Below, in pieces: positions 18,010 through 28,381 of a DNA stretch of 64,000 nt. This DNA comes from an uncultured Alphaproteobacteria bacterium (GTDB lineage: Bacteria; Pseudomonadota; Alphaproteobacteria; Rhizobiales; Aestuariivirgaceae). A program made the translations under genes and the position numbers. The stretch is taken from contig CAMFKI010000014.1 in assembly GCA_945957365.1 (NCBI GenBank), forward strand, positions 21,318 to 85,317, in the 5' to 3' direction. How positions within the stretch are numbered: the stretch's first letter is position 1; every line of letters begins with the position of its first letter. The notes beneath the pieces are model-generated. The model was given only the letters and a program-made list of their open reading frames with translations, did not search any database and was not told the origin of the DNA.

Positions 18010-18817
18010 TGCCTTCAAGCACCGCGACGTGAAGGACCAGCCCGGCTTCGGCGCCATGGCCATCATCTGCCTTCTGGTGCTCTACGTCCCGATCCTCATC
18101 CTGATGATCTGGTCGTTCAACTCCGGCAGCCTCGTCACCCACTGGGAGGGCGTCTCGCTGCAATGGTACGGCGTGGCGCTGCAGAACGAGGACTTCCACA
18201 ACGCCGCGAAGAACACCCTGATCATCTCGATCACCGCCACCCTGGTCTCGACCACGTTCGCCACCATGGCGGCGATCGGCATGACGCGGGTGAAGGCGTG
18301 GCGCGGCATGGGCGCCTCCTTCATGGTGATCAACCTGCCGCTCATGGTGCCGGAGATCATCACCGCCGTGGCAACGCTGTCCTTCTTCGCGCTGCTCGCC
18401 GGCAAGCTCGATCTCAACTTCGGCATCGGCAACATCATCATCGCCCACACGGTGTTCTGCATTCCCTTCGCCTACATGCCGATCCGGGCGAGGCTCGAGG
18501 ACATGGACCTGACGCTAGAGAACGCCGCGGCCGACCTCTACGCCACGCCGTGGAACGCCTTCAGGCGCGTCACCTTCCCGCTGATGATCCCGGGCATCCT
18601 GTCGGGCCTGGCGCTGGCCTTCATCGTCTCCTTCGACGATTTCACCATCACGCAGCTCATCGCCGGCCCCGGCCAGACGACGCTGCCCCTCTACATCTGG
18701 AACCAGATCCGCAGGCCCATGACGCCGGAGATCAACGCGATCTCGACCATCCTGCTGTTGGTCTCCATCCTCTTCGTCTCCGTGTCGTTCCTGATCGCAC
18801 GCAGGCGCAGCAAGTGA
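17999..18817 (+). CDS. Polyamine-type ABC importer permease (PotC/PotI-like)
   Basis: A 272-residue inner-membrane protein with about six helices. The first (GAMAIICLLVLYVPILILMIW) is typical of PotC/PotI, as is the following WSFNSG motif. The coupling loop is ENAAADLYATPWNAFRRVTFP. SFDDFTITQLIAGPG, near the C-terminus, is a strong PotC/PotI signature. It pairs with the preceding permease in the membrane complex. It lies 48 bases before the binding-protein gene. Confidence 0.92.
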   Translation: MATSAFKHRDVKDQPGFGAMAIICLLVLYVPILILMIWSFNSGSLVTHWEGVSLQWYGVALQNEDFHNAAKNTLIISITATLVSTTFATMAAIGMTRVKAWRGMGASFMVINLPLMVPEIITAVATLSFFALLAGKLDLNFGIGNIIIAHTVFCIPFAYMPIRARLEDMDLTLENAAADLYATPWNAFRRVTFPLMIPGILSGLALAFIVSFDDFTITQLIAGPGQTTLPLYIWNQIRRPMTPEINAISTILLLVSILFVSVSFLIARRRSK

Positions 18818-18865
18818 CGGCATAAATAGAAACTCGCGATACCAACAAACTGGAGGACGTTCGAC

Positions 18866-19900
18866 ATGAAGAAGCTACTGGGAGCAGCCGTCTCGGCTGC
18901 CGCCATGCTGTTTGCCGCAGGCTCGGCGATGGCGGCGGGCGAACTGCACATCTACAACTGGGGTGACTACACCAACCCCGAGCTGATCAAGAAGTTCGAG
19001 AAGCAGTACGACGTGAAGGTCACGCTCGACGACTACGACTCGAACGAGACCATGCTGTCCAAGGTGCGCGCCGGCAACACCGGCTACGACATCGTCGTGC
19101 CGTCCGACTATACCGTGAAGATCATGGTGGACGAAGGCCTGCTCGAGCCGACCGAGCCGGACAAGATGGACAACTTCAAGAACATGCGTCCGGAATTCGT
19201 CGACATCTACTGGGACAAGGGCCGCCACTACACCGTGCCGTGGCAGTTCGGCACGACGAACTTCACCGTCAACACCGACAAGTACAAGGGTGACATCAAC
19301 ACCCTCGGCATCCTGTTCAACACGCCCGACGAGCTGAAGGGCCAGGTCAACATGCTGGACGACATCAGCTCGGTGATGCATGCCGCAGAGCGCTATGCCG
19401 GTGTTCCGCGCTGCTCGGCCGACAAGGCCGACCTCAAGAAGGTGAACGACATCCTGCTTGCGGCCAAGCCCAACTGGAAGACCTTCAGCTACGACACCAT
19501 CACCAAGATCACCTCGGGTGACGTCGCCGCCACCCAGCAGTGGAACGGTGCGGCCTTCCGCTCGCGCCAGAAGGTGCCGTCGCTCAAATATGCCTTCCCC
19601 AAGGAGGGTGTCGAGGGCTGGATGGACAATGTCGCCGTGCTCAAGGGCGCGGCCAACATGGACAACGCCAAGCTGTTCCAGAACTTCATCATGGACCCGG
19701 CGAACGCCGCGCTGATCTCGGATTTCGCCGGCTACGACAACGGCATCAAGGGCAGCCACGAGTTCGCCGCCAACAAGGACTGGGCTTCCTCGCCGGAACT
19801 CAATCCGCCGGCCGACGCGCCCAAGCCCGAGTTCGTGCCGCCGTGCTCGCCGGAAGTGGTCGAGATCTACAACAAGATCTGGACCAACCTGAAGAAGTAA
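18866..19900 (+). CDS. Periplasmic polyamine-type binding protein (PotD/PotF-like)
   Basis: A 344-residue protein with a clear Sec signal peptide (MKKLLGAAVSAAAMLFA, cleavage near AMA-AGE at about 23-25). The mature N-terminus ELHIYNWGDY, then YDSNETMLSKVRAG and YDIVVPSDYTV, are the diagnostic blocks of PotD/PotF spermidine-putrescine binding proteins. GWMDNVAVLKGAAN, towards the C-terminus, is the usual late motif. It captures the ligand in the periplasm and delivers it to the two permeases. The ribosome site GGAGGA is 12 bases upstream. A strong terminator follows 17 bases after the stop. Confidence 0.92.
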   Translation: MKKLLGAAVSAAAMLFAAGSAMAAGELHIYNWGDYTNPELIKKFEKQYDVKVTLDDYDSNETMLSKVRAGNTGYDIVVPSDYTVKIMVDEGLLEPTEPDKMDNFKNMRPEFVDIYWDKGRHYTVPWQFGTTNFTVNTDKYKGDINTLGILFNTPDELKGQVNMLDDISSVMHAAERYAGVPRCSADKADLKKVNDILLAAKPNWKTFSYDTITKITSGDVAATQQWNGAAFRSRQKVPSLKYAFPKEGVEGWMDNVAVLKGAANMDNAKLFQNFIMDPANAALISDFAGYDNGIKGSHEFAANKDWASSPELNPPADAPKPEFVPPCSPEVVEIYNKIWTNLKK

Positions 19901-19917
19901 ACCCCTTCGGGGAGACA

Positions 19918-19953
19918 GGGGGAGGCCCGCAAGGCCTCCCCCTTTTGGTTTTT
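19918..19953 (+). terminator. Rho-independent terminator of the polyamine importer operon
   Basis: A perfect 10-base-pair stem, GGGGGAGGCC / GGCCTCCCCC, with loop CGCAA, is followed by TTTTGGTTTTT. It sits just after the binding-protein gene and before the next gene's ribosome site. Confidence 0.9.
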
Positions 19954-19970
19954 GAGAGGGAGTGGTGCCG

Positions 19971-21176
19971 ATGTCGTCCTACCGCAATTCCGATGCCCGC
20001 CCGCCGATCATGCAAGGGGCGCCCCCGCAGCTCGTTCCGCCGCGCATGGACTGGGACCGCCCGCCGTGGAACCGCTGGACCTTCCAGAACATCCGCCAGG
20101 TCCTGCCCACGGCGGAAGTCTGGCGCGGCGACAAGCCGGTCCGCCACCTGCCGCGCAACGAGCAGGACCTGGACGGACTTCCGGTGACATCCGTCTCGGG
20201 CGCCGGCGCCAGCCTCGCGGAATTGCTCGATGAGACGTATACGGATGGTTTCATCGTCCTCAAGGACGGTGCGGTCGTCTACGAGCGCTACTTCAACGGC
20301 ATGACGCCGCGCAGCCTTCACATCTCGCAGTCGGTGGCGAAGTCGGTCACCGCCGCGACCGCGGGCGTGCTCGTCGGCAAGGGCCTGCTCGACGTCAGCG
20401 CACCCGTGACGCAGTATGTTCCGGAACTCAACGACACCGCCTATCGCGGCGCGCTGGTGCAGCACGTGCTCGACATGGCGAGCGGTGTCACCTTCGACGA
20501 GACCTACACCGATCCTTACTCCGATATCGGCCAGCTCGATGTCTCCGCCGGCTGGAAGCCCATCCCGCCCGGCAGCGACCCGGCCTTCCGCTGGCCGCGG
20601 CACGTCTTCGAGCAGGTGCTGGGCCTCGGCAAGCTCGAGTGCCGCCACGGCGACCGCTTCTCCTATCGCTCCATCGAGACCGAGGTTCTGGGCTTCTGCA
20701 TAGAACGCGTCACCGGCAAGCGCCTTTACGAGATCGTGTCGGAAGATCTGTGGCAGCCGATGGGCGCCGAGCAGAGCGCCAGCTTCACGGTCGACGCGGT
20801 GGGAAGCTCGCTCGCCGACGGCGGCTTCAATGCCTGCCTGCGCGACTATGCCCGCGTCGGCCTGCTCTATCTCCAGAACGGCGGCGGCATCATCCCGCCC
20901 GGCTGGGTGGAGGCGACGCGCAGCGGCAACCACGCCCATTTCCAGGCGCCCTACACCGACTCGCTGCCCGAGGGCGCCTACCGCAACAAGTGGTGGATCG
21001 AGGATCCGCGCTCGCGGTCGATCTATGCGCGCGGCGTGTTCGGCCAGATGATCTACGTGAACTGGGACTATGGAATGGTCGTCGCCAAGCTGTCGAGCTG
21101 GCCGGATTTCCTGTCGACGCCCTTCAACATCGCGACCCAGAAGGCGCTGCACGCCATCGGAAGGCACCTTGCATGA
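19971..21176 (+). CDS. Serine hydrolase of the beta-lactamase/NylB-like family
   Basis: A 401-residue protein. ATG 19971 follows GAGAGGGAG; an in-frame GTG at 19962 is less well placed. SVAK (residues 121-124) is the SxxK catalytic motif of class C beta-lactamase-fold enzymes. LLDVSAPVTQYVPEL and LVQHVLDMASGVTFDE are standard blocks of the family, and the arrangement resembles 6-aminohexanoate-dimer hydrolases (NylB). No signal peptide is seen, so it probably acts in the cytoplasm on an ester or amide. The gene is translationally coupled (ATGA) to the esterase gene that follows. Confidence 0.85.
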   Translation: MSSYRNSDARPPIMQGAPPQLVPPRMDWDRPPWNRWTFQNIRQVLPTAEVWRGDKPVRHLPRNEQDLDGLPVTSVSGAGASLAELLDETYTDGFIVLKDGAVVYERYFNGMTPRSLHISQSVAKSVTAATAGVLVGKGLLDVSAPVTQYVPELNDTAYRGALVQHVLDMASGVTFDETYTDPYSDIGQLDVSAGWKPIPPGSDPAFRWPRHVFEQVLGLGKLECRHGDRFSYRSIETEVLGFCIERVTGKRLYEIVSEDLWQPMGAEQSASFTVDAVGSSLADGGFNACLRDYARVGLLYLQNGGGIIPPGWVEATRSGNHAHFQAPYTDSLPEGAYRNKWWIEDPRSRSIYARGVFGQMIYVNWDYGMVVAKLSSWPDFLSTPFNIATQKALHAIGRHLA

Positions 21177-21826
21177 TTGAAGTTCTGGAACATGTCGTCG
21201 AGCGCCATGGTCTCAGCCGGGCGGGGGCGCCGCCATCGCGCGCCAGCGGCGTCGTGCTGCTGATCCACGGCCGCGGCGCCACCGCCGAGAGCATGCTGCC
21301 GCTGGCCGGCGTCCTCGCCATGCCGGACCTCTGCTACCTCGCACCCCAGGCCGTCGGCCATAGCTGGTATCCGCAAAGCTTCATGGCGCCGACGGCGGCG
21401 AACGAACCGTATTTGTCGCGCGCGCTGGACCGCGTGGCGGCGATCATCGCGGACATTCTCGGCGCTGGCGTGGATGCGGAACGCCTCGCCGTCGTCGGCT
21501 TCAGCCAGGGCGCCTGCCTGACCAGTGAAACCGTGCTGCGCAATCCACGGCCCTATGGCTTCGTCGGCGTGCTGAGCGGCGGTGCCATCGGCCCGCCCGG
21601 TACGCCGCGCGATTATGCCGGAACGCTGACGGGCGCGAAGGTCTTCCTCGGCTGTTCCGACCACGACCCGCACATCCCGCTCGCCCGCGTGAAGGAGACG
21701 ACCGCCGTATTCACCCGCATGGGGGCAAAGGTCACCGAGCGGATCTATGCGGGCTCCGCGCACGGCATCAACGACGACGAGGTGGCGCATCTGCGCGCCG
21801 GCCTTGCCGCGCTGGTTACACCGTGA
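21173..21826 (+). CDS. Alpha/beta hydrolase, carboxylesterase/phospholipase type
   Basis: A 217-residue protein whose ATG overlaps the previous stop by 4 bases. LLIHGRGA (29-36) is the oxyanion strand, GFSQGA carries the nucleophile S111, CSDHDPHIP (161-169) carries the acid, and H197 in SAHGI completes the triad. This is the small carboxylesterase/phospholipase (YpfH-like) type. Pairing with the NylB-like hydrolase suggests that the two act on one substrate, perhaps an ester or amide. The 3' end overlaps hutU by 11 bases in convergent orientation. Confidence 0.85.
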   Translation: MIEVLEHVVERHGLSRAGAPPSRASGVVLLIHGRGATAESMLPLAGVLAMPDLCYLAPQAVGHSWYPQSFMAPTAANEPYLSRALDRVAAIIADILGAGVDAERLAVVGFSQGACLTSETVLRNPRPYGFVGVLSGGAIGPPGTPRDYAGTLTGAKVFLGCSDHDPHIPLARVKETTAVFTRMGAKVTERIYAGSAHGINDDEVAHLRAGLAALVTP

Positions 21827-23486
21827 TCCCCGGCAGCTTCAACCCCTGTTCCTTGGCGCATTCCACCGCGATCTCGTAGCCCGCGTCGGCGTGGCGCATG
21901 ACGCCGGTGCCGGGGTCGTTCCACAATACGCGCTCGAGCCTGCGCGCGGCGTCGTCGGTGCCGTCGGCGACGATCACCATGCCGGCATGCTGCGAATAGC
22001 CGATGCCGACGCCGCCGCCATGATGCAGCGACACCCAGGTGGCGCCGGACGCGGTGTTGAGCAGCGCGTTGAGCAGCGGCCAGTCGGACACGGCATCCGA
22101 ACCGTCGATCATGCCTTCCGTCTCGCGGTTGGGCGAGGCGACGGAACCGGAGTCGAGATGGTCGCGGCCGATGACGATGGGCGCCTCGACTTCACCGTTC
22201 CTCACCATCTCGTTGAAGGCGAGCCCCAGCTTGTGGCGCAGCCCCAGGCCCACCCAGCAGATGCGCGCCGGAAGGCCCTGGAAGGCGATGCGCTCGCGCG
22301 CCATGTCGAGCCAGTTGTGAAGGTGCGGATCATCGGGGATCAGCTCCTTCACGCGCTGGTCGGTCTTGTAGATGTCTTCCGGGTTGCCGGAGAGTGCGGC
22401 CCAGCGGAACGGCCCGATGCCGCGGCAGAACAGCGGGCGGATATAGGCCGGCACGAAACCGGGGAATTCGAAGGCGTTCTTGAGACCCTTCTCCAGCGCC
22501 ATCTGGCGGATGTTGTTGCCGTAGTCGAGGGTGGGAACGCCCATGTGCCAGTAGTCGAGCATGGCTGAAACATGCGCCTTCATCGAGGCCATGGCGGCAG
22601 ACTTCACGGCCTGCGGGTCGGAGACGCGCTTCTCCTCCCATTCGGCAAGAGACCAGCCTGCGGGCAGATAGCCGTTGATCGGGTCATGCGCCGAGGTCTG
22701 GTCGGTCACCGCGTCGGGGCGGATGCCGCGCTTGACGAATTCCGGCAGCAGTTCCGCCGCATTGCCGAGCAGGCCGACGCTGATCGGCTTGCCCTGCTTG
22801 TGCGAGCGGTCGATGATCTCGAGCGCTTCCTCGATCGAGTTGGCCTTGGTGTCCAAGTAGCGGGTTTTCAAACGGAATTCGATGCGCGACGGCTGGCATT
22901 CGATGGCCACCATCGAGGCGCCGGCCATGGTGGCCGCGAGCGGCTGCGCGCCGCCCATGCCGCCCAGGCCCGCAGTGAGGAACCACTTGCCCTTGAGGTT
23001 GCCGTTGTAGTGCTTGCGGCCCACTTCGGCGAAGGTTTCGTAGGTGCCCTGCACGATGCCCTGCGTGCCGATGTAGATCCACGAGCCGGCCGTCATCTGG
23101 CCGTACATCATCAGGCCCTTCTTATCGAGCTCGTTGAAATGATCCCAGGTGCCCCAGTGCGGCACCAGGTTGGAGTTGGCGATCAGCACGCGCGGCGCAT
23201 CCTTGTGGGTGCGGAAGATGCCGACGGGCTTGCCGGACTGGACGAGCAGCGTCTCGTCCTCCTCGAGCGAGCGGAGCCCTGCGACGATCTTGTCGAAGGC
23301 TTCCCAGTTGCGCGCGGCGCGGCCGATTCCGCCATAGACGACAAGCTCTTCCGGGCGTTCGGCAACGCCGGGATCGAGGTTGTTCATCAGCATGCGCAAG
23401 GGCGCCTCGGTGAGCCAGGACTTGGCGGAGAGCGTGGTTCCGGTCGCGGCCTTGATGACGCGGGTATTGTCACGGCGGGTGGTCAT
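21816..23486 (-). CDS. hutU: Urocanate hydratase
   Basis: A 556-residue protein, the normal length for HutU. ATG 23486 has an AGGAG ribosome site; a longer frame upstream lies inside hutC and was rejected. Characteristic blocks are [19 protein letters not shown], the NAD-binding [16 protein letters not shown], and [13 protein letters not shown]. The enzyme converts urocanate to imidazolonepropionate with tightly bound NAD, the second step of histidine degradation. It lies 8 bases after hutC in the order hutI-hutC-hutU. Confidence 0.97.
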   Translation of the reverse strand: MTTRRDNTRVIKAATGTTLSAKSWLTEAPLRMLMNNLDPGVAERPEELVVYGGIGRAARNWEAFDKIVAGLRSLEEDETLLVQSGKPVGIFRTHKDAPRVLIANSNLVPHWGTWDHFNELDKKGLMMYGQMTAGSWIYIGTQGIVQGTYETFAEVGRKHYNGNLKGKWFLTAGLGGMGGAQPLAATMAGASMVAIECQPSRIEFRLKTRYLDTKANSIEEALEIIDRSHKQGKPISVGLLGNAAELLPEFVKRGIRPDAVTDQTSAHDPINGYLPAGWSLAEWEEKRVSDPQAVKSAAMASMKAHVSAMLDYWHMGVPTLDYGNNIRQMALEKGLKNAFEFPGFVPAYIRPLFCRGIGPFRWAALSGNPEDIYKTDQRVKELIPDDPHLHNWLDMARERIAFQGLPARICWVGLGLRHKLGLAFNEMVRNGEVEAPIVIGRDHLDSGSVASPNRETEGMIDGSDAVSDWPLLNALLNTASGATWVSLHHGGGVGIGYSQHAGMVIVADGTDDAARRLERVLWNDPGTGVMRHADAGYEIAVECAKEQGLKLPGITV

Positions 23487-23494
23487 GGGAACTC

Positions 23495-24226
23495 CTATTG
23501 CGAGAAGGTGCCGCGCGCGCTGGTGCGGTGGCGGCTGTAAAGCGCGTAGCGGCTGGCGGGATAGGTGAGGGTGACGACGGTTGCGACGCGCCCACGGCTC
23601 CATGAGCGGCGGTAGAGCGCGAGGCATGGTTCCAGTGCGGCAATGTTGAGCAGCCGTTGCTGTTCGGTTGTCGGAAGCGTTGCCTCCACCGTGTGCTCCA
23701 GCTCATCCACCGGGGTTGCGGCGAGCAACACGGCGGTTGGCGTGGTTTGGGTGAAATCATGGTCGAGGAAGTCGGGCACGAGGGCAGGGTTGACGTGGCG
23801 GTCCTCGAGCTGGACGGGGACGCCGTTCTCCTCATGCACGATGACGATGTGGTGGAGCTGCTTGATGGCCCGGTCCTCGAATTCCTCGGCCAGTGCCGGG
23901 TTGGCGTCGACGAGCCCCTTGCGGATCAGGCGGGAGGAATAGCGGTGACCGCGCTGGGCGATCTCCTCGGCGATGTTGCGGAGCTCCATCAAGCTGGAGA
24001 GGGCGGGGGATTCCTTCACGAAGGTGCCCACACCCGGCACCCGGCTGAGGAAGCCTTCGGCGGTGAGCTCGCGGAGCGCCCGGTTGGCGGTCATGCGGCT
24101 GATGCCGAAGCTCTCGACCAGCTCGTTCTCGGAAGGAACGCGGCGGCCCGCTTCCCAGGCGCCGGAGCGGATGTTGTCGAGGATGTGCTCCTTGACCTTG
24201 GCATAGAGCGGCTGTGCCTCGCTCAT
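23495..24226 (-). CDS. hutC: Histidine-utilisation repressor, GntR/HutC family
   Basis: A 243-residue regulator. The N-terminal winged helix-turn-helix spans about residues 5-70 ([27 protein letters not shown], then GVGTFV). The C-terminal UTRA ligand domain begins near residue 90. HutC represses the hut genes until urocanate binds. The start codon shares one base with the hutI stop, so it is translated with hutI and would be autoregulated. Operator-like dyads for this protein lie at 25429-25452 and, unusually, inside hutF at 26030-26042. Confidence 0.95.
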   Translation of the reverse strand: MSEAQPLYAKVKEHILDNIRSGAWEAGRRVPSENELVESFGISRMTANRALRELTAEGFLSRVPGVGTFVKESPALSSLMELRNIAEEIAQRGHRYSSRLIRKGLVDANPALAEEFEDRAIKQLHHIVIVHEENGVPVQLEDRHVNPALVPDFLDHDFTQTTPTAVLLAATPVDELEHTVEATLPTTEQQRLLNIAALEPCLALYRRSWSRGRVATVVTLTYPASRYALYSRHRTSARGTFSQ

Positions 24227-25419
24227 CAGAGGATGCCCCGCACCAGCTCGCCATGATGGATGACGGCGGCCAGCGGGTTGAAGCCCAGGGGGTAGGCGAG
24301 GTCGCCCGGGCGATCGGTGTTCCAGAGTGCCAAGTCGGCCCGCATGCCGGGGGTGAGGAGGCCACGGTCATAGAGGCCGAGGGCCTTCGCCGCATTGTCG
24401 GTCACCCCGCGCAGCGCCTCCTCCGGTGTGAGCCCGAACAGCACGCAGGCCATGTTCATGGCGGTGAGGATCGAATGGATGGGCGAGGTGCCGGGGTTGA
24501 GGTCGGTCGCCACCGCCATGGGCACGCCTGCCTGGCGCAGCGCCGCCACCGGCGGCTGCTGTTTCTCGCGGAGGTAATAGAAGGCGCCGGGGAGCAGCAC
24601 GGCGACGGTGCCGGAGCGGGCAATGGCCTCCACCCCCGCCCGGTCGAGATACTCGATGTGGTCGACCGAGAGGGCGCCAAATTCGGCCGCCATGGCCGAA
24701 CCGCCGAGGTTCGACAGCTGCTCGGCATGGAGCTTCACCGGCAGGCCGAGCGACTTGGCGGTCTCGAAGACGCCGCGGGTCTCCTCCACCGAGAAGGCGA
24801 TGCCCTCGCAGAAGGCGTCGACCGCATCGGCGAGCTTCGCCTTCGCCACGGCGGGCATCACGTCCCGGCAGACGAGGTCGAGGTAGCCTGCCCGGTTCTC
24901 CTTGAACTCCGGCGGCAGGGCATGGGCGCCCAGATAGGTGGTCACCACGTCGACCGGCCGCCACTGGGAAAGCTCCCGGGCGACCTTCAGCATCTTGATC
25001 TCGGTGTCGCGGTCCAGCCCGTAGCCGGACTTCACCTCGATGGTGGTCACGCCCTCGGCCAGCAGCGAGTCCAGCCGGCGGAGTGCTGAAGCCGCGAGGT
25101 CGGCCTCCGATTCGGCCCGCGTCATGCGGACGGTGGACGCGATACCGCCTCCGGCCTTGGCGATCTCGGCATAGGAGACGCCGGTCAGGCGCTGCTCGAA
25201 CTCATGGGCCCGGCTGCCGCCATAGACGAGGTGGGTGTGGCAGTCGATCAGGCCCGGGGTGGCGAGCCGCCCCTCGCAGTCGGTGGCGTCATGGCCCGAG
25301 GGGGCTTCCGCACGCGGCCCCACCCAGGCGATGCGGCCGCCCTCGATGAGGATCGCGGCATCCTCGATCAGGCCATAGCCGCCGACCATCGTGGCGGCCT
25401 TGAGATTGGTGAGCAGCAT
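24226..25419 (-). CDS. hutI: Imidazolonepropionase
   Basis: A 397-residue amidohydrolase. ATG 25419 has AAGGGG 8 bases upstream; a longer in-frame extension crosses the operator region and was rejected. [12 protein letters not shown] (H61, H63) is the metal-binding start of the barrel, [14 protein letters not shown] and VDHIEYLD are typical of HutI, and [13 protein letters not shown] carries the late metal-binding aspartate. It opens the imidazolone ring to formiminoglutamate, the third step of the pathway. First gene of the leftward hutI-hutC-hutU operon. Confidence 0.96.
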   Translation of the reverse strand: MLLTNLKAATMVGGYGLIEDAAILIEGGRIAWVGPRAEAPSGHDATDCEGRLATPGLIDCHTHLVYGGSRAHEFEQRLTGVSYAEIAKAGGGIASTVRMTRAESEADLAASALRRLDSLLAEGVTTIEVKSGYGLDRDTEIKMLKVARELSQWRPVDVVTTYLGAHALPPEFKENRAGYLDLVCRDVMPAVAKAKLADAVDAFCEGIAFSVEETRGVFETAKSLGLPVKLHAEQLSNLGGSAMAAEFGALSVDHIEYLDRAGVEAIARSGTVAVLLPGAFYYLREKQQPPVAALRQAGVPMAVATDLNPGTSPIHSILTAMNMACVLFGLTPEEALRGVTDNAAKALGLYDRGLLTPGMRADLALWNTDRPGDLAYPLGFNPLAAVIHHGELVRGIL

Positions 25420-25428
25420 GACGAAGCC

Positions 25429-25452
25429 CCTTGTATAAGGTTGTATATACAG
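25429..25452. promoter_or_regulatory. Two adjacent HutC-type operator dyads
   Basis: CCTTGTATAAGG (25429-25440) and TTGTATATACAG (25441-25452) are two abutting near-palindromes built on TTGTATA, located between the divergent hutI and hutF starts. HutC proteins are known to bind such TTGTATA-centred palindromes. The placement would repress both operons. Binding here is inferred. Confidence 0.75.
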
Positions 25453-25458
25453 TATAGT
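25431..25458 (+). promoter_or_regulatory. Candidate hutF promoter overlapping the HutC dyads
   Basis: TTGTAT (25431-25436) and TATAGT (25453-25458) are 16 bases apart. The predicted start of transcription is about 25464-25466, at the hutF ATG (25466). No ribosome site precedes that ATG, so the hutF message may be leaderless. The second operator dyad occupies most of the spacer. Confidence 0.45.
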
Positions 25459-25465
25459 CGACCCC

Positions 25466-26827
25466 ATGCAAAGCCGGAAATTTCATTTCGACAGCGCACT
25501 GACGCCGCAAGGCTGGAGCCGGGACGTGACCGTCAGCCTGGACGGTGCGGGGATGATCACGCAGGTCGGGCCAGGCGAAGGCGGAGAGCATGTCTCCGGT
25601 ATCGCCGTGCCGGCCGTGCCGAACGTCCATTCCCACGCCCACCAGCGCTTCATGCTGGGCCTCGCCGAGCGGGCGGGACCGGGGGCGGACAGTTTTTGGA
25701 CCTGGCGGGAGGCCATGTATGGCTTTGCGCTCAGGCTGTCGCCGGACGACCTCGAAGCCGTCGCGGCGCAGCTTTATGTGGAGATGCTGAAGGCCGGATT
25801 CTCGGTGGTTGGCGAGTTCCAGTACCTGCACCACGGACCTGACGGCACGCCCTATAGCGATCCCGCCGAGATGAGCCTCCGGTGTTTTGCTGCAGCGCAA
25901 CATGCCGGGATCGGCATTACCATCCTCCCCACGCTCTATGCCTTCGGCGGCTTCGGCGGGCAGCCCCCGGTGCCTGGCCAGCGGCGCTTCCTGAACCATG
26001 CCGAGCGCTTTCTGAAAATTGTCGACAACCTGTCTATACAAGCCAGGGGCGACGCCTCGCGCCATGTCGGCATCTCGCCCCATTCGCTGCGGGCGGTCAC
26101 GCCCGAGCTGCTGCGCGAGGTGATCGCCGGCCTTCCGCCGGATGCGCCGATCCATGTCCATGTGGCCGAACAGGTGAAGGAGGTCGATGACTGCCTCGCC
26201 TTCTGTGGCCTGCGCCCGGTCGAGCTGCTGATGCGGGAGTTCGACCTTACCGACCGCTGGACGGCGATCCATGCCACCCACATGACGCCCGCCGAGATGG
26301 TGGCGCTCGCCCGCTCCGGCGCCATCGCCGGGCTATGCCCGACGACCGAGGCCAATCTCGGCGACGGCATCTTCCCGGCGACGCAGTTCATGGGGCAGGG
26401 CGGGGCCATCGCCATCGGGTCGGACAGCCACATCACCGTCTCGCCGGCCGAGGACCTGCGCATGCTGGAATATTCCCAGCGCCTGCGCGATCGCACCCGC
26501 AATGCGCTGGCGGGCGGCCCCGGCCAGTCCACCGGCCGGACGCTTTATGATGCTGCCTTCAGGGGCGGTGCCCGCTCCATGCGCCAGCCGGTCGGGGCCA
26601 TCGCCCCCGGCTGCCGCTTCGACGTCACCGTGCTCGATGCCGACCACCCGCTGCTGGCGGGCCGCGCCGAGGATTCGGCCCTCGACACCTGGATCTTCTC
26701 CGGTGGCAACCCGCTGGTGCGGGACGTGTTCGTGGGCGGACGCCACGTGGTCAAGGACCGCCACCACATCAACGAAGACCTGATCGCGCGGAACTTCCGC
26801 GCCGCCTTGAGGAGGCTCGACACATGA
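25466..26827 (+). CDS. hutF: Formimidoylglutamate deiminase
   Basis: A 453-residue amidohydrolase. [14 protein letters not shown] (H55, H57 of the HxH metal site) marks the start of the barrel. [14 protein letters not shown] carries the third histidine region, and [13 protein letters not shown] the late aspartate. This pattern and the length are those of HutF, which deiminates N-formiminoglutamate to N-formylglutamate in the five-step histidine pathway. The next enzyme, N-formylglutamate deformylase (HutG), is not in this window. Codons TCT-ATA-CAA at about 26033-26041 are unusual for this gene and fall in an operator-like dyad. The stop overlaps hutH by 4 bases. Confidence 0.95.
   Translation: MQSRKFHFDSALTPQGWSRDVTVSLDGAGMITQVGPGEGGEHVSGIAVPAVPNVHSHAHQRFMLGLAERAGPGADSFWTWREAMYGFALRLSPDDLEAVAAQLYVEMLKAGFSVVGEFQYLHHGPDGTPYSDPAEMSLRCFAAAQHAGIGITILPTLYAFGGFGGQPPVPGQRRFLNHAERFLKIVDNLSIQARGDASRHVGISPHSLRAVTPELLREVIAGLPPDAPIHVHVAEQVKEVDDCLAFCGLRPVELLMREFDLTDRWTAIHATHMTPAEMVALARSGAIAGLCPTTEANLGDGIFPATQFMGQGGAIAIGSDSHITVSPAEDLRMLEYSQRLRDRTRNALAGGPGQSTGRTLYDAAFRGGARSMRQPVGAIAPGCRFDVTVLDADHPLLAGRAEDSALDTWIFSGGNPLVRDVFVGGRHVVKDRHHINEDLIARNFRAALRRLDT
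26030..26042. promoter_or_regulatory. Operator-like HutC dyad inside hutF
   Basis: On the minus strand this reads CTTGTATAGACAG. Twelve of its bases, TTGTATAGACAG, differ at one position from the intergenic operator TTGTATATACAG. It lies 565 bases into hutF, in a run of rare codons. Its function, such as looping or a transcriptional roadblock, is speculative. Confidence 0.5.
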
Positions 26828-28356
26828 TCGCCATCGGAGAACGCCCGCTGGACCTTTCCGACATCCGCGCGGCCCTGGCAGGCCCCATCCGGGTGGAGCT
26901 TTCCGCCGCGGCGCGGGCCCGCATCGTCCGCTCCGCCGAGACGGTGAAACGGCTGCTTGCCACGGGCAACGCGATCTATGGCGTCAACACCGGCTTCGGC
27001 AAGCTGGCCAAGACGCGCATCGCGGCACAGGACCTCGACCGGCTGCAAGTCAACATCGTGCGCTCGCATGCGGCCGGTGTCGGCGCACCGCTGTCGGCGG
27101 GCGTCACCCGGCTGATCCTGCTGATGAAGCTCAATGCGCTCTCGCAGGGTGCCTCCGGCATCTCGCTCGCCGCGATGGAAGCGCTGGCGGGCCTCATCAA
27201 CAAGGACGTGCTGCCGGTGATCCCCGGCCAGGGCTCCGTCGGCGCCTCTGGCGACCTTGCGCCGCTGGCGCACATGAGCCTCGTTCTGATCGGCGAGGGC
27301 GAGGCGCTGGTGAAGGGCGCGCGCGTCAGTGGCGCGGAGGCGCTGAAGGCGGCGGGCGTCGCTCCCGTGGCGCTCGGCCCCAAGGAGGGTCTTGCCCTTC
27401 TCAACGGCACGCAGGTCTCGACCGCGCTGGCGCTCTCGGGCCTCGTGGCCGCCGAGCGCAATGCCGAGGCCGCGATCCTCGCCGGCGCCTTGTCGGTCGA
27501 CGCGGTGATGGGTTCCGACACGCCCTTCGACCCGCGCATCCATGCGCTGCGCCCGCATCCGGGCCAGAAGCTCGCGGCCTCGCATTACCGCCGCCTGCTG
27601 GCGGGCAGTAAGATCCGCGCCTCGCATCTCGAGGGCGACGACCGGGTGCAGGACCCCTATTCCTTCCGCTGCCAGCCGCAGGTGATGGGCGCCTGCCTCG
27701 ACCTCCTCGCCAATGCCGCGCGCACGCTGGTGATCGAGGCCAATGCCGTCTCCGACAATCCGCTCGTCTTCGCCGAGGATGGCGCGGTGCTGTCCGGCGG
27801 CAACTTCCATGCCGAGCCGGTGGCCTTCGCGGCGGACATCATCGCCATGGCGGTGGCCGAGATGGGCTCGCTCTCCGAGCGGCGCATCGCGGCGCTGATC
27901 GATAGCTCGATCTCGCTGCTGCCGCCCTTCCTCATCCGCAATCCCGGTCTCAATTCGGGCTTCATGATCCCGCAATGCACGGCGGCGGCGCTGATGAGCG
28001 AGAACAAGCAGATGTCGCATCCGGCCTCGGTCGATTCCGCCCCCACCTCGGCCAACCAGGAGGACCACGTCTCCATGGCCACCCATGGCGCGCGGCGCCT
28101 CGGCCTGATGAACGCCAACCTCGCGCGCATCATCGCCATCGAGCTGATGGCGGCGGCAGAGGGCATCGACTTCCGGCGGCCGCTCGCTTCGTCGGAGCCC
28201 CTCGAGACGGCACACCGCATCGTGCGGGCGAAGTCCGCCAAACGCGACGAGGACCGCGAATTCGCCACCGACACCGAGGCCATCGCCACGCTCGTCGAGC
28301 AGGGCAGCTTCGCGAACCTGGTGCCGGACCTTCTCGCGGATCTGGGTTGCAGGTAG
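26824..28356 (+). CDS. hutH: Histidine ammonia-lyase
   Basis: A 510-residue protein of normal HutH length. [16 protein letters not shown] contains A141-S142-G143, which cyclise to the MIO electrophile. [11 protein letters not shown] carries the catalytic tyrosine (Y52), and [21 protein letters not shown] and SSANQ-type block [15 protein letters not shown] are also present. It eliminates ammonia from histidine to give urocanate, the first step of the pathway. It overlaps hutF by 4 bases and so forms the rightward hutF-hutH operon. A repeat element, not a classical terminator, follows. Confidence 0.97.
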   Translation: MIAIGERPLDLSDIRAALAGPIRVELSAAARARIVRSAETVKRLLATGNAIYGVNTGFGKLAKTRIAAQDLDRLQVNIVRSHAAGVGAPLSAGVTRLILLMKLNALSQGASGISLAAMEALAGLINKDVLPVIPGQGSVGASGDLAPLAHMSLVLIGEGEALVKGARVSGAEALKAAGVAPVALGPKEGLALLNGTQVSTALALSGLVAAERNAEAAILAGALSVDAVMGSDTPFDPRIHALRPHPGQKLAASHYRRLLAGSKIRASHLEGDDRVQDPYSFRCQPQVMGACLDLLANAARTLVIEANAVSDNPLVFAEDGAVLSGGNFHAEPVAFAADIIAMAVAEMGSLSERRIAALIDSSISLLPPFLIRNPGLNSGFMIPQCTAAALMSENKQMSHPASVDSAPTSANQEDHVSMATHGARRLGLMNANLARIIAIELMAAAEGIDFRRPLASSEPLETAHRIVRAKSAKRDEDREFATDTEAIATLVEQGSFANLVPDLLADLGCR

Positions 28357-28381
28357 GGTCTCGAACGGCCTCTCCCTCATA

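Noticed and set aside
23487..23627. N-terminal extension of hutU to 603 residues
   Set aside because: It lies inside hutC in another frame; ATG 23486 has a good ribosome site and gives the normal HutU length.
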